Position numbers and translations under genes: made by a program
The notes under the pieces: generated by a model
What the model was told of the DNA's origin: nothing
Databases searched by the model: none
Seen by the model: only the letters and a program-made list of their open reading frames with translations
Part shown: positions 33,314 to 44,054 of the stretch, in pieces
Position numbering within the stretch: the first letter of the stretch is position 1
Layout: each line of letters opens with the position of its first letter
Assembly: GCF_001653235.2 (NCBI RefSeq)
Contig: NC_035794.1
Coordinates: forward strand, 2,418,001 to 2,482,000
Direction: 5' to 3'
Origin: Pochonia chlamydosporia 170
Taxonomy: Eukaryota; Ascomycota; Sordariomycetes; Hypocreales; Clavicipitaceae
Length of the DNA stretch: 64,000 bases

Positions 33314-35268
33314 TCAATAATGGAAGTACCGTGATGGCTTTTGCCGTCTTCGGCGACGTCCTCTTTGTCTGGCTGGAGGAGAGGGAGGGCGCTGCACCGG
33401 CAATGGTGACCGGAGGCGCGGGCTCCGGCTTCTATGCCTCTGACCTCCGCGCTCGTTGGGCGGGGAGTAGTGATCATTACCCCTTTGTCGTCGCCTACGA
33501 CGCAAGGGGGAGCAGGAACGTCGGTCTGCCTCAGGTTGGGTCTCGTCTCTGCGACGAGGAGATTTACTTCTATGTGCCCTGTCATTGTTAGCAGTTGGGC
33601 CATCAAGAATTGGCGAGCGTGAGCGGTCATCCCGTCCGCGAGGGGGAGGTGTAGTTTCTGTTCGTGGCCGTGTGCTGGGCCACGGCAGTTCTCGTCGGCG
33701 ACCTTCATCTGGCAAGGACTCCACAGGCATGCTCCTAGGTTGGGAAGCTTGATTCTGGGGCGATGAATGCGACGGTCCCCGACCGCGTGATACGAGCTTT
33801 TGGGACTGCATAGCGATGCCTGGCGAGGGAGGTGGTACTTGTTGGTCTCTGGCACCTGTTGCCAGCGGAACGCTGGACTCTACGTCTCGTCTGCAAGAAA
33901 TTTGGCCTGCCGGTTTGTCTTGCGTGAGCGATAGGCGCCGTTGACGGGGCAGGCTTCGAAGCGCAGGACGAGAGCTTCCTTGGTCCTCATCGTCTTTTTG
34001 GGCCTCTTCTCGTTCCAGTGGCCTGCTGCTTGTCATGGACAAGCGTCGATGACGCGGTTGGAGTCTAGAAGATTCTCCCACACTGGTGCGGCTACTGCTA
34101 GTATCTACCTTGGGCGTCTGGTGGCCCTTTGGGTTGCCATGAGCTGCATGCCTGCTCATGGCCTTCATACACAGCTCCTCGAAGGTTTTCGTGCTGTCCA
34201 GATAGGCCGGCTCCGAAGGTTCGTCAACCTCGGGATAGATTGTCAATGGCCGTGGATGGGGTGTCCAGTGGTATACCAAAATAAAATCGCCCGATTCTGC
34301 CGCGTCAAGTCTCCAGTCATCATCAATCATGCTGTGGCCAGTAGAAGCCAGTGATGTCGGGGAACCGCCGGGATGGTAAGTTCTGATGTGACTGGGGCCA
34401 TCTTCCGCAAGCCTCATGACTATCCCCAATTCATACTGCCACGTAACATATGACTTCGGGAGAGAACCAAATTGGTTTGCCAACTGAACCGCTTTATCAC
34501 AGTTGTAAACGGGCATTTTGAACCGTCGCAAATCTTGAAAATTAGCCGGTCTCACTGGGGACGGCTGGAATCGAATTCTAACCAGGCGTGGTTGGCGAGC
34601 CATATTTCACGTGAACCGTCGTTCAAAGACTGTATGCCAATGCTGGAATCAATGAAGTCTTGCAATGACCAGCCTGGGTGATTACGCGTTTGAAAAACCA
34701 GAAGGCTGCGTTTGCCTTCTCCCAGTCGACTTGGCCGTGGGAGGAGATACCAGTCACAGTTGTTGGCCTCGTCACACCGAATAATGGCGTCATACAACCG
34801 GAAGCTGGGCTGTGACCAAAGTGTCTCATTCATGATGTCGCTGTCCATCAACTTGAGAGCGGTGAGACTATCCTGAGGCGTCGACCTCTGAGAAAGGAAT
34901 TCTCTGAGCAAGTACTTTTTCTCAGCCGCCAGGATATGATGCTGGGTTTGGTCAACAACGCCCTGTTGGTTCTTGACAAGGTCAAATGACGACCAGCAGA
35001 ACCTGAGGATTGAGTTCTTTTGTTCGTCAGATTCCTCCTTGCGGCTCTGATTCCGGCCATATCGGGTATCTCGACTAAAAATGGTCCGCAGCATGAAGAC
35101 CAGGCAGTCAAGGCCGTTTGTGAACAATCCAAAATGGTTATCCGTATTAGTATCGGGCGGAATTGACGTTTGCAACTTGTCCACAAAATGCGCCTCGCCG
35201 TCCCTTGCATCAAAGATATCATGCCGAGCTCGTAGGTCGGTTAGGACAGTGGCGTGTGTTGGGTTCAT
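33314..35268 (-). CDS. Hypothetical RS-rich protein with overlapping reading frames
   Basis: Two strong minus-strand frames overlap at 34552-34603. The upstream one (ATG at 35268, MNPTHATVLTDLRARHDIFD...) ends in IWLANHAWLEFDSS; the downstream one holds KMPVYNCDKAVQLANQFGSLP, a globular-looking segment, then a long Arg/Ser-rich tail (RSRSPRLRSPLP, SKSPRRRDE) ending at 33314. They can be joined by a proposed 77-base intron (34534-34610, donor GTGAAA, branch CTAAT, acceptor CAAG), which gives 625 residues in phase. However, the segment that would be removed also reads as good protein, so a one-base frameshift (decay or sequence error) is equally possible. The tail resembles SR-type splicing proteins in composition only; no RRM is visible. 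Family not recognised. Confidence 0.5.
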
Positions 35269-35879
35269 CTTGACGATTTATGGAATTAGTTTGCAAAATC
35301 AGTGAATGGTGCTGGTAGGCAGAGAAGAACATTGAGTTTGAAGAGAAAAGAAAGCTGACGGGCCAAGCCTGTGTGTGAAATCTGCACGCGTCAACATTCA
35401 CATACACATGTACACTGCCGGCTGCTCATCAGCTGGCACGGTGCTGGGACCCATGGCGTGGATGAGACTGGGCAGTAAATGTGCCAACGTCGTTTCTCAC
35501 TTTGACAAGGTCAGTCAGAGTCAAGATGATTGTCAACTACCACTTGGCAGGATCCGCCGTTTTGACGACCTAGAGCGAATGAGTCTACTGACGTGGCATC
35601 TCAAGCTTAGCCTTGGCGGCTGAGAGTTGGCTAAGCACGACGAAAAGTGTCTGGTTCAATGTTGCACGACTGAAAGATGTTGACTACTGGAACAAGTACC
35701 CGCGCTCATGGCTTTTCACTTCATTTGGTCATGTTAAAATTGAGCGAGTGGCAACGTGTCGGATGTTCTGAATTGTTAATATGACAAGATACTCTATTTC
35801 GCAACCTGTGAGGTGACAGTCACTCTTGACCTCGCTAGCTGGCCGGAGATCACCTATCCAAACTTCAAGCCTCCTTCAA
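35269..35879. other. Intergenic, no gene seen
   Basis: About 610 bases between two minus-strand genes; it presumably holds the promoter of the RS-rich gene. No motif recognised. Confidence 0.45.
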
Positions 35880-37322
35880 CTACATATAAATTCCCCGCCC
35901 AGGACCATCTATAACAGGCGGATCCCAGGTGTGCTGACGGTAGCGACTGGAGCTCCACCTGACCGCTTCTTCATCCGCGTCAGATTCCGGGCACGCGTTA
36001 CCGGGTCGGCGGTCGGCCGACGCAGCCTCCTCACTGGACTCAATTTCATTTGAGTCACTGTATTCAGCTCGGGGTCGGGCCGAGGGCGGGCGAGTAACAC
36101 GATCTTCGTCAACATCAGACGCTGAGCCCGAATCGCCGGATCGCCGGTTGTCCGATGTAGTTTCCTCACTGGAGTCAACTCCATTCGAATCATCGTATTC
36201 GGCTCGAGGTCGAGCCGAAGAAGTACTGGTAACACGTTCTTCTGAATGTAGGCCGTGATGCCTTGGCCGACCGTGGCTTGATGCCGATGGACGTGGCATT
36301 TGGGGAGGTAATGTGTCGATAGGGCTCCTTTGGGCCATTTCGTCACCGTCGCCCATGAGAATGTCACCGTCGCTATCATGTGCGAAACCTCCATCGTCAT
36401 GATCATGGAAACCATAGTCATCCTCTCGTTCCTTTTCGCTACAACCACCGTCTTCGCCCTCGTCTTCGTCTGTCTGCGACAGGCGGCCAGTGGAAGTTCG
36501 AGAGTTGCGAACTACCGGCGCCCTTCGGCGGACGTAATCGTCGTCACGGCTGTGCCCGCGGAGGGGGGACGGACACGACACAATCGGGCGCAAAAGAAGT
36601 AGACCCTTGCAGATCCAGCCAAGATGGTCGATTCGACGAGAATTCACGAAGAGTTTCCGCTCATACTGTCACTCCCTGTCGGCTGTATCCTGATCCATGC
36701 TCACCCGCGACCATGATATCGCCTCGACGATGTGACTTTGGCCGGGATCAATACCTGTGGCATTCGCAGGTCAATGATTTCAGCTTTAAGATCAGTGAAG
36801 AACTGCTATTGATCAAAACCCACCCTGGGAATTCAATAAAACCAAGAACTACTTCATCTCAAGGCGACTGAGGAAGCCTTCAACAATCAAACGTCTTGGC
36901 TTTCTCGGATCATGTAATCGGAACCTATCGCGATATCTTGAATCGAGACATCTGGTCTTTGGTGGCTCACCCAGAGCCTCGGGTAACTGGTCAAGTTCCT
37001 ATTCTACGCAAGATAGAGATATAGGGACATATCAAGAGACTTTCGAGGCAAATACTTGTGGGAACCTCTGAACCGTCAATGGACGACGTTCTCCAAAGCA
37101 GTGTAGTCGGAAAAGTGGATCGGGGTAGCTGCCAACTGGCCGTTGAACGACCAATCTGCAGGGACCGCTTGCTCCAGTCACATCTAACCACATCACGATC
37201 TGCCAAGCCGAACCCCTATTCGCCGGAATGCAGCCAAATTTAGATCATGAAATGCACGATTTTACCCATTTTGGGACTCCTCCACAGGATGCGTCGTAGG
37301 GCTGCACCACGTCTAACCTCAT
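35880..37322 (-). CDS. Multi-exon hypothetical gene with acidic duplicated C-terminus
   Basis: A spliced gene assembled by eye. Likely exons: 37266-37322 (MRLDVVQPYDASCGGVPKW), 37056-37199 (IVMWLDVTGASG...), 36853-36998 (ELDQLPEALGEPPKTRC... ending RLEM), one undecided exon within about 36705-36805, and 35880-36549 (RDDDYVRRRAPVV... to the stop). The first two introns (37200-37265 and 36999-37055) are phase 0 with fair signals. The middle exon can be read two ways. The last exon has no usable ATG, which is why the upstream exons are needed. The C-terminus is Asp/Glu/Ser-rich and contains two adjacent 45-residue repeats. No domain recognised. It may be lineage-specific or decaying. Confidence 0.42.
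35967..36236 (-). repeat. Two tandem 135-base coding repeats
   Basis: Units 36102-36236 and 35967-36101 each encode exactly 45 residues starting RVT, with shared SARPRAEY and SSEE blocks; I count 26 of 45 identical residues between them. The spacing is exact, with no linker, so this is a direct tandem duplication that has since diverged. Confidence 0.85.
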
Positions 37323-37580
37323 CTGCACTCACTTGCTTGTGGCTTCTCAAATTAAAGAAATGTACTACTTGCAAAATTCTCACCTATTTCTTGAGATCTC
37401 GTTAATACACTATTAAGCGAATGTCATAAACCCTGTCGTCCTCATTTAGCTCGTATTCAATACGACCCAAGTGGAGATTGATTGTCTCATGCATCGGCAC
37501 ATGTCGCCCCCAGATCTCAATTTCTTGGCATTTCACATCCTTCTCATACACCAGCGCATACTACAGCCAGTACCACCATC

Positions 37581-38846
37581 ATGGCGCAAACCGCCCAGAT
37601 ATGGCTCCTTGTCAATGCCTCACTCATCGGCATCATCATCGTCCCAGCCATCGTCGTGTGGTTTCTGACTCTTGGTCTCGCGCGCAAACGAGGCGACCCA
37701 GCACGCGTGTCATTCACCTGGTTGAAAGCATGCCATCCCTTCTTCGTCCTGTACGTCTCACGCCTTCCTTCACGCAAACGGCAGCTAACAGCGTAGGTCT
37801 CTCATCTTGATGGTCATCTCCGACGTTGCTGCCGTCATCCTCACGTCCTGGCAGTACAGCACCGGCAGCTATGACACAATAAACCACTCCGACGACGCCA
37901 TTCGCGGCCTCAGCCAGACGTACACGTACTCGGGACAGATTGGCGTCTTTTTTGAACGCATCGTCAACGCCCTGTTCGTGATCGTGTTTGCCGAGCTGGG
38001 CAACGGCTTTCGCTACGCGCAGACCAAGAAGCCGCCTCCGTATCGGAATGCCGTACGCATTGCCGCGTTTGCGGCGGCGGTCATCATTTTTGCCCTTTCC
38101 GTGGCCTACTTTGCGTTGCCGCTCGCCGCCAATGTGCAGTACTATCAGTCCAGGTCGTCTGACGACTACGTGGCCATCGTGGTCGCCGGGGCAAAGGCAA
38201 GGAGGCTGAGGGCCGCAGGAGACGCCATCAATTTTGTCGTTTCCGTCGCGCAGGTTGTCTTTGCTGTGCTCGTGGCTCGCCAGCATGCCGGGCTTCCTGG
38301 GAGAAAGGTGAGAAACGCCGTGTGCAGGTCCAAGGTTCGCACTGCTAACTTGGCTAGTCTGTCACTCTTTACCTCGTTGCCACTATCCTCGACCTCGTCC
38401 GCTGGGTCGTCCTGATTGTCCTTCTCGGGGCGTGGATCATGCCTGCGTCGGAAGACATTCCCGACGCCTGGAACGTCGTCGATCCTCTCTTTGACACCTG
38501 GATCCGCTTCATCATATTGGTGCTGCTGCTCGTTGTCGGCAACCGCAGGCAAGACGGCGTCTGGAGCACCATCCAACACTGGATGCAGGGTCATCAGGCG
38601 GCGTATCCCCAGCAAGCCGTGCCTCCGTACGGGCCAGTGTCGAATCAGCCCGCGTACTACCAGCATCAGCAGCAGAATCCAGGATGGCAGTATTCGCTGT
38701 CGGGTGTCTCTCCCGCCGGCGCGTATAATCCTCACGAACTTCCGTCCCAGCAGGTAGTGAGGCCAGAGGAGCTCGACTCGAGTCAGATGCAGCCGGTGTA
38801 TGCGCATCATGGTGCGGTAGAAGTTCCGGCTGAGAAGACGGCGTAG
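37581..38846 (+). CDS. Fungal multi-pass membrane protein, function unknown
   Basis: Three exons: 37581-37750, 37797-38307 and 38358-38846, joined in phase across 46- and 50-base introns, giving 389 residues. About seven hydrophobic segments are visible: ASLIGIIIVPAIVVWFLTLGL, then SLILMVISDVAAVILTSW, IVNALFVIVFAELG, AVRIAAFAAAVIIFALSVAYF, INFVVSVAQVVFAVLVA, LYLVATILDLVRWVVLIVLL and FIILVLLLVVGNRR. The C-terminal tail is Gln/Pro/Tyr-rich and polar, probably cytosolic. The topology is similar to other fungal seven-helix proteins, but no family signature was recognised. It sits inside the gene-poor island yet has ordinary codon use and intact splice sites, so it is likely functional. Confidence 0.7.
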
Positions 38847-39437
38847 GCTGATGTAGATACCAAATGAGTTGCTGTTTGTAGTAATATAGTTCTGACACAG
38901 CTATAGGAGTTTATCGTGATATATTGACGAATATATGACACATTCCTGCGTGTTACAGAATGCAGCAAGTAAATAACGAGGGGAATTCATGCCGTTAACG
39001 AACCCCTGCGATTTTCGTTGGGTGGCCGGCGGACAGTGTCATATCCTTATCTGTGAATGAGCCTGATAAACAGATTCTATTGTGCGGTAAGAGAGTGGGT
39101 TTTTGTTAATAGCCTTGGAAAGTACATGTAACCATTTTCTGAGATTTGGTTTAAATTCACGTGTCAACGCAGCATGTTTGACAGCCCGAATCGCTTGTCG
39201 ACAGCTGGCAAAATCACACAATTGACACGCCCGTCACAATTAAAAATTTCTCACACAGCCAGGGAGGCGAGACGGCACGTCACGCTCGTTCACGCGCCTA
39301 GACATAAACAGTCTTTGTTTATTCTTCTTTTCTTCTCCCTCTTCTTCTTCTTTCCCAAGTAACCAAGACGCAGCCTTCAACGACAAAACGAGCTCCAATA
39401 TCAACCACAAAATCACTCAAGCTCAAGTCAAACAAAG
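38847..39437. other. Intergenic, no gene seen
   Basis: About 590 AT-rich bases, ending in the pyrimidine tract and leader of the next gene. No coding signal. Confidence 0.45.
39321..39358 (+). promoter_or_regulatory. CT-rich promoter tract
   Basis: A nearly pure T/C run on the plus strand ends 80 bases before the ATG at 39438. Such tracts near transcription starts are common in filamentous fungi; this is inferred from position. Confidence 0.4.
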
Positions 39438-40399
39438 ATGGCTTCCCAATCTAAGTCTTGGAAACAATGTCGACCGGCTAATGGCGCCGAATTCAATGGC
39501 GATCTCGATGCCGTCGACGGAAGCAAAACCGCAGAGAGGCGCCCTGTAATGGAGGCATACCTCCAATACCTCGTACCGGAGAATGCGCCATTCCTCGGTA
39601 TGGTGCGCACGGCCGTTGAAAAGCTAGCCTTCAAAACTTGGGCAAAACAGGAAGTTAACGGTGTTGGCGACGAGGCGTCAGAGTTCGTTATAGACAAGGT
39701 AGTATGGGGAAAATACCGTAAGTTTTGGCCAGGTTAAAACCCCACGATTTGTTGCGATGCTTACAGTAGATGACAGTTAAGACCCTGCCGAAGGATCGAA
39801 TTCCCAGCTTCCCGTGGGCAGACATAGTCGCAGAAGACATGCCCAAATATCCAGCCTCTCCCAAATATGAGCAGTATCTGGTTGCAATGAAGGCCGGCTC
39901 AGCGAAGGTCCCAGTCACGTCCGAAGCCTCGACAGCGGTAGCAGAATCCGAATCAAGGGCCAGAGACGACAAGTTGAACACACACATAGCGAGACTCGAA
40001 TTGAGCCTTCGCCGCGCAGAAAACGACGTGGAAGCTGCGGCCCGGGAATTCAAAGATACTGTTGCTCGCGTTATGGCTCAATTTCGGTCGGAAATATAGA
40101 ATATTACGATGCAGGAGTCGGTACAGAGTGGCCTCCCTGGTGTTGATGCCGAAGAGAAATCCGTGGAGGATAATGATGTAATCATTCGTGACCTCACGGC
40201 CCAAGTCCACGCCCTCAACCGTGAGAACAAAGAAATCAAACGGGGATTAGGAAAGGCCATGACAGCTCGGAAGAGGTCAATTGATGATTTATCAAATGAC
40301 GAACAGGATCCGGTGGCCGAGGGCGTGGACATTTCGGCGGGAGTTGACACCAGTGCGGGAAAAACTCTGAGCAAACGACCTCGCCTGGACTCCCCTTGA
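39438..40399 (+). pseudogene. Coiled-coil protein gene split by an in-frame TAG
   Basis: Exon 39438-39717 joins exon 39777-40099 (intron with GTAAGT donor and GACAG acceptor, phase 1), encoding 200 residues: a globular-looking N-terminus (MASQSKSWKQCRPANG..., AFKTWAKQEVNG, IPSFPWADIVAED) and a helical Glu/Arg/Ala-rich end. Translation stops at TAG (40097-40099). Nine bases later, in the same frame, an open stretch continues to 40399 (MQESVQSGLPGVDAEE..., then a coiled-coil segment VIIRDLTAQVHALNRENKE and a basic tail). The simplest reading is one ancestral protein of about 300 residues truncated by a nonsense change; the alternatives are two separate genes or stop-codon readthrough. No domain recognised. 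It lies 900 bases upstream of the P-loop gene on the same strand. Confidence 0.5.
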
Positions 40400-41298
40400 C
40401 GATAGACAGGGTTCGATGGGCAGCCAGAGTGGTAATTTGGTTTTAAATAGAGATCATGTATAGTGAGCTAGACAAAGAAAAGACGAAGGCGCTAAGATTT
40501 TATTCCTCATTTCTTGATTTGAGCCTATTGAAATTTCGAGGGGTTGTGGGACAAAGGTAATCGTCTTATCCACAGTCCAGTGACTTTATTCACCCCCAAA
40601 CCATTGCCATATCCAATGCCTTCAAATTTCAAAGCAGAGAAAAGGAGCTTGGTTTCCAAGCCTCTTCTATATGCTAGTCTGGAAGAACACTAAACTTTTC
40701 TTATACTCTCGTTGCTCGAGTTTTGCTCCGGCCTTCTGACGACATTCACTTAACTTTTTCAACGATGATGCCGCGCCGTCACAGACGTACAACAACCATA
40801 AGCGTCAAGTTCCCCTTTGAACAATCACACAATTTAATTGTCGGACCAATTAGCCGCATGATTTTATTGATTACTCATTTCCACGCTTTATAACATGTAT
40901 CACAGAAAAGACCAGGAACAGGACTGTCGACGGACATGACCAACACCATCTGTCTGCATTAACGGGGCGTTTCCGTTTGCCAGACTGAAAGACCTAGCCA
41001 TCAAAAATTTCCTTGATAAGGACTTGACATCGAGTTTATGACGAGCTCAAGCAGTGGGCCATGCCGCCAGGCTGTTTGCACGTGCTTGATAGAGTCTGGT
41101 GCTGCCAGGCCAGGCCGGGAACTGCCAGCTGGCAAACGGTAAACAACAGAACTTGACAACAAACTTGAACTTGGCCAAGTCCTTCACGCCCCCAAAAGTC
41201 GTTTAAATTTCACGACCCTCACTCTCCTGGCACACCCCAGTGTTTATGAAGCCTAGCAAACTAACATTGAACGATTCAGACCATACTCGGCATTGACC
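40400..41298. other. Intergenic, AT-rich, no gene seen
   Basis: About 900 bases, AT-rich. It contains the probable promoter of the P-loop gene. No repeats of note. Confidence 0.45.
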
Positions 41299-43569
41299 AT
41301 GGCTTCTACTGCAATGAAGTGGGCTCAATGGGAGCCTACCATCCGTGACATGGTAGCAGCTATCAGATCCAGAGCTCACAGCCGGGAGAGCCAGCATCCC
41401 TTGATAGGCACCATTCGAGGACCGTTCGCGGCAGGCAAAACCATGGTAATTCCGCCTTGGGTCTACAACAATCTAAAGGACAGCCGTATAGACGCCAAAG
41501 TGGTGCATGTTTCGACGCAACTAGAGACCGCCGTGCTCATCAAAGGCGAGGGTAAAGAAGGAGATTCTCTGTCTGGGACAATTCCCATCAAGAGAGAATC
41601 ATATGGTGAATTCCTCAACACTCTGCGCGCAGGCTTGACGAATGTGAGGACCGACACACCTCCCGGCCATCGACAATCAACATGGCTGAATCCTCAGGTG
41701 TTGCCGCCGAACATTGTCATTTTTGTAGAAGAAGACTCGTCCCTTTCTGCCCAGTTTTGCTTGCTGCTGGTTGAGCTTATCGGCTGGGCAGATACGCTCA
41801 CTCAATCCCATGGAAGATCAATTTCTGTGTCAATCTTCGTCATCGGGCAGCAGTTCGTACTACAAGGTGTCAAGATTCCTCGAAAATGTGGCCAAGTCCA
41901 TGGGCGCAGAGTACTTCAACCCGATGCAGCCCTTGGTTCGTCCCGAATGGCAACGCATCTACAGGACCTGGGGTGACCCCTTGGAAAACCTCATAGTTCA
42001 CATAGAAGAATTAATGATGGAGCCAACAGAGAAACCCCCCACCGCATTGCGGTTATTTGCTTTCCGCCCTGGTCCCGGGTTATTGGTCTTGAGGATATTT
42101 GCACGACACGGTATCAAGTGGACGAATTGACTCACTCCGAGGATCTGGCCGTGTTCAATGCAGTTGATGGACCAAGCGGTCCACCTACACTGCAGTTAAT
42201 CTGCCTCCCCTACGAATTCCGAGCACCCGTGCAGATTGGCGGGTTTGACCGCGCCTTTATTCTGGTCAGTCCTCATGTCCAGCAGACAATTCTAGATGGC
42301 CGTACGGGACATCTTGCCGACGGCTCATTCCATATCTTTCCGGAACAAGAGATGGAGCAAGCAAGCTGGGCCAATCGGTTTACCTGCCCGTCGTCGTCTG
42401 TAACGGTCTTCAGAGACAGAACAAGGCCGTGGAATGCTCGCGACGCGGAGAGAAGAGTTCTGGTGGGCGATGGACAGCTCGCCGGCTTCTTAGCTGCTCT
42501 GTCCAACTTAGACTTTCGCTCCTCTCCCGCCGGGAAGTATGCAATGGATGTATTCATAGTTGACCGCACGACCCGGAGAGACCGCTTGCGACAGCTCAAT
42601 CAGATGGGAATATGTCGTGTGTCGGATAAGCTCGAGTTTTGTTCCGACTATGGGCTTTCTGGCACGACAAGAAGCGCTTTTTACGACCTGCTGCCCATGT
42701 TTGACTACGACCCGCGCCTGGCGCTCTTTGTAGCCCTCCCGTGCAGCGATCTTGCGGTGATCAACGTCAAGATTCAACTGGCCGCGATGATCAAAATTGG
42801 CGTGCGCAAACTGATCCAACTTCGGATGCCTGCCGACATAGACCACAAGCAGTTCCACGCAAATCTCGTCCGGCGTTACTGCAGTGGATATACGGCCCGC
42901 CATGCTTCACTTGGTTCACTGTGGGCTTTGCTCGCCATTTGGAAATAGGTGGCCATTTCAGCTAGATCCTTTCCAGCCGAACAATCCGCGCTGGGCTTGA
43001 GAGGCGCCGTCCATGCCTTGGATAAGATGGCCGAGGTGACAGTTACTCACTCTCGAGACGCAATCAAGCTAATGATGGAGGTTGCGCAAGTTCTTCGCCG
43101 CCGCCAAAATGTCCATTCTCAGCCCACCGCATTCACTGAAGAGAGACGATGGGACGCGGCTAGTGCTCTAGCGCTCGAGGGACACCTGCTCCGGTGCTTT
43201 GTGCACAGCGCTGTCATGGCTACCCCAATGCCGCAAGGCAAGCATGGAGAAGGCGTTGAATGGCGCTTGTACGATATTGGAAGCCACAAGCCAGTCAACA
43301 GATCCCGATGGTTGGACTTGGTTGACTTTGACAGTGTCGCCGCTCATGAACAGCATTGGCACGGGGGTGAGAGGGGCCTAATGTTTGGAGTGTCTCTGGT
43401 AACTACCATGATTCCCGGGGAGTCAACATTGAGTATCTTGGACTGGACATGGATTCACTCGAGAATTGTCGGGGAGTGGCTTCAAGAATATGACAATGGA
43501 CAAGCCCTTTCCACCATTTTGAAGAGTGAGTGTCAATTTGGTGAAAATTGTGACCAGCTCTTGGGGTGA
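41299..43569 (+). CDS. P-loop NTPase (helicase-like), uncertain gene model
   Basis: Proposed exons 41299-41972, 42030-42920 and 42966-43569 give 722 residues. Walker A is GPFAAGKT (near residue 40), followed by a helix and VVHVSTQLET, then a hydrophobic strand ending in acidic residues, NIVIFVEEDSS, and another strand SISVSIFVIG. The order resembles motifs I, Ia and II of superfamily 2 helicases, with VEED in place of DEAH. Later segments (RIAVICFPPWSRVIGLEDI, FDRAFILVSP, VFIVDRTTRRDR) look like a second RecA-type half. The first intron (57 bases, GTGACC...AACAG) removes an in-frame TGA, but the same bases plus about 100 upstream read as convincing protein in another frame. The second intron (45 bases) removes an in-frame TAG and lacks a clear branch site. 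The gene could therefore be intact with unusual introns or a frameshifted relic. Confidence 0.5.
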
Positions 43570-43742
43570 TATGGGACTACCAAACGAATCGTCCCACAGA
43601 TGCAGAGAGGCAGTCTAATACGTACATATTAATAACATTCACCTGAATTGAGATGCAATCGATTATTTTGCTACTCGGCAAGTGACCGCGATAGAGGACC
43701 AAGTGTTGGAGAGGAAGTGACCGAGTGAGTGGTAAAGAGTCA

Positions 43743-43762
43743 TACCTACCTCTAGGTAGGTA
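43743..43762. repeat. Short perfect inverted repeat
   Basis: Nine-base arms TACCTACCT and AGGTAGGTA flank a two-base loop. This kind of CCTA/TAGG palindrome recurs in fungal intergenic DNA; no role assigned. Confidence 0.6.
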
Positions 43763-44022
43763 CTGTAGCGTGCGACGGGGGCTGTGGGACAGTCTTGATA
43801 GCATGATAGCTGTCAGAACTCTTACACACTCAGGGTACCTTGAATTCTTTTAGATTGTTGTGTATTAGTGTTGTTTGAGACCTGTTGGAAATATGACAAT
43901 TTTTTTCGCAAAAAAAAAAAAACGCTATTAGAGGCCCTGTTGAAAGCTCTGTTGGATTGAAACGGCCTGTTGAATTGAGTTATCTGCTGGAGCTACTATT
44001 ACTGCTGCTACTAATTTTCCTT

Positions 44023-44054
44023 GTTCCTGATGGTCCTGGTTCCTAATGGCCTGG
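44023..44054. repeat. 16-base tandem duplication
   Basis: Two adjacent copies of GTTCCTGATGGTCCTG / GTTCCTAATGGCCTGG (44023-44038 and 44039-44054), differing at three positions. Non-coding context. Confidence 0.6.

Noticed and set aside
42741..42965. Third-frame reading across the end of the P-loop gene's second exon
   Set aside because: The fragment GFARHLEIGGHFS reads well, but it has no start, no splice link and stops at once; kept only as part of the frame uncertainty there.
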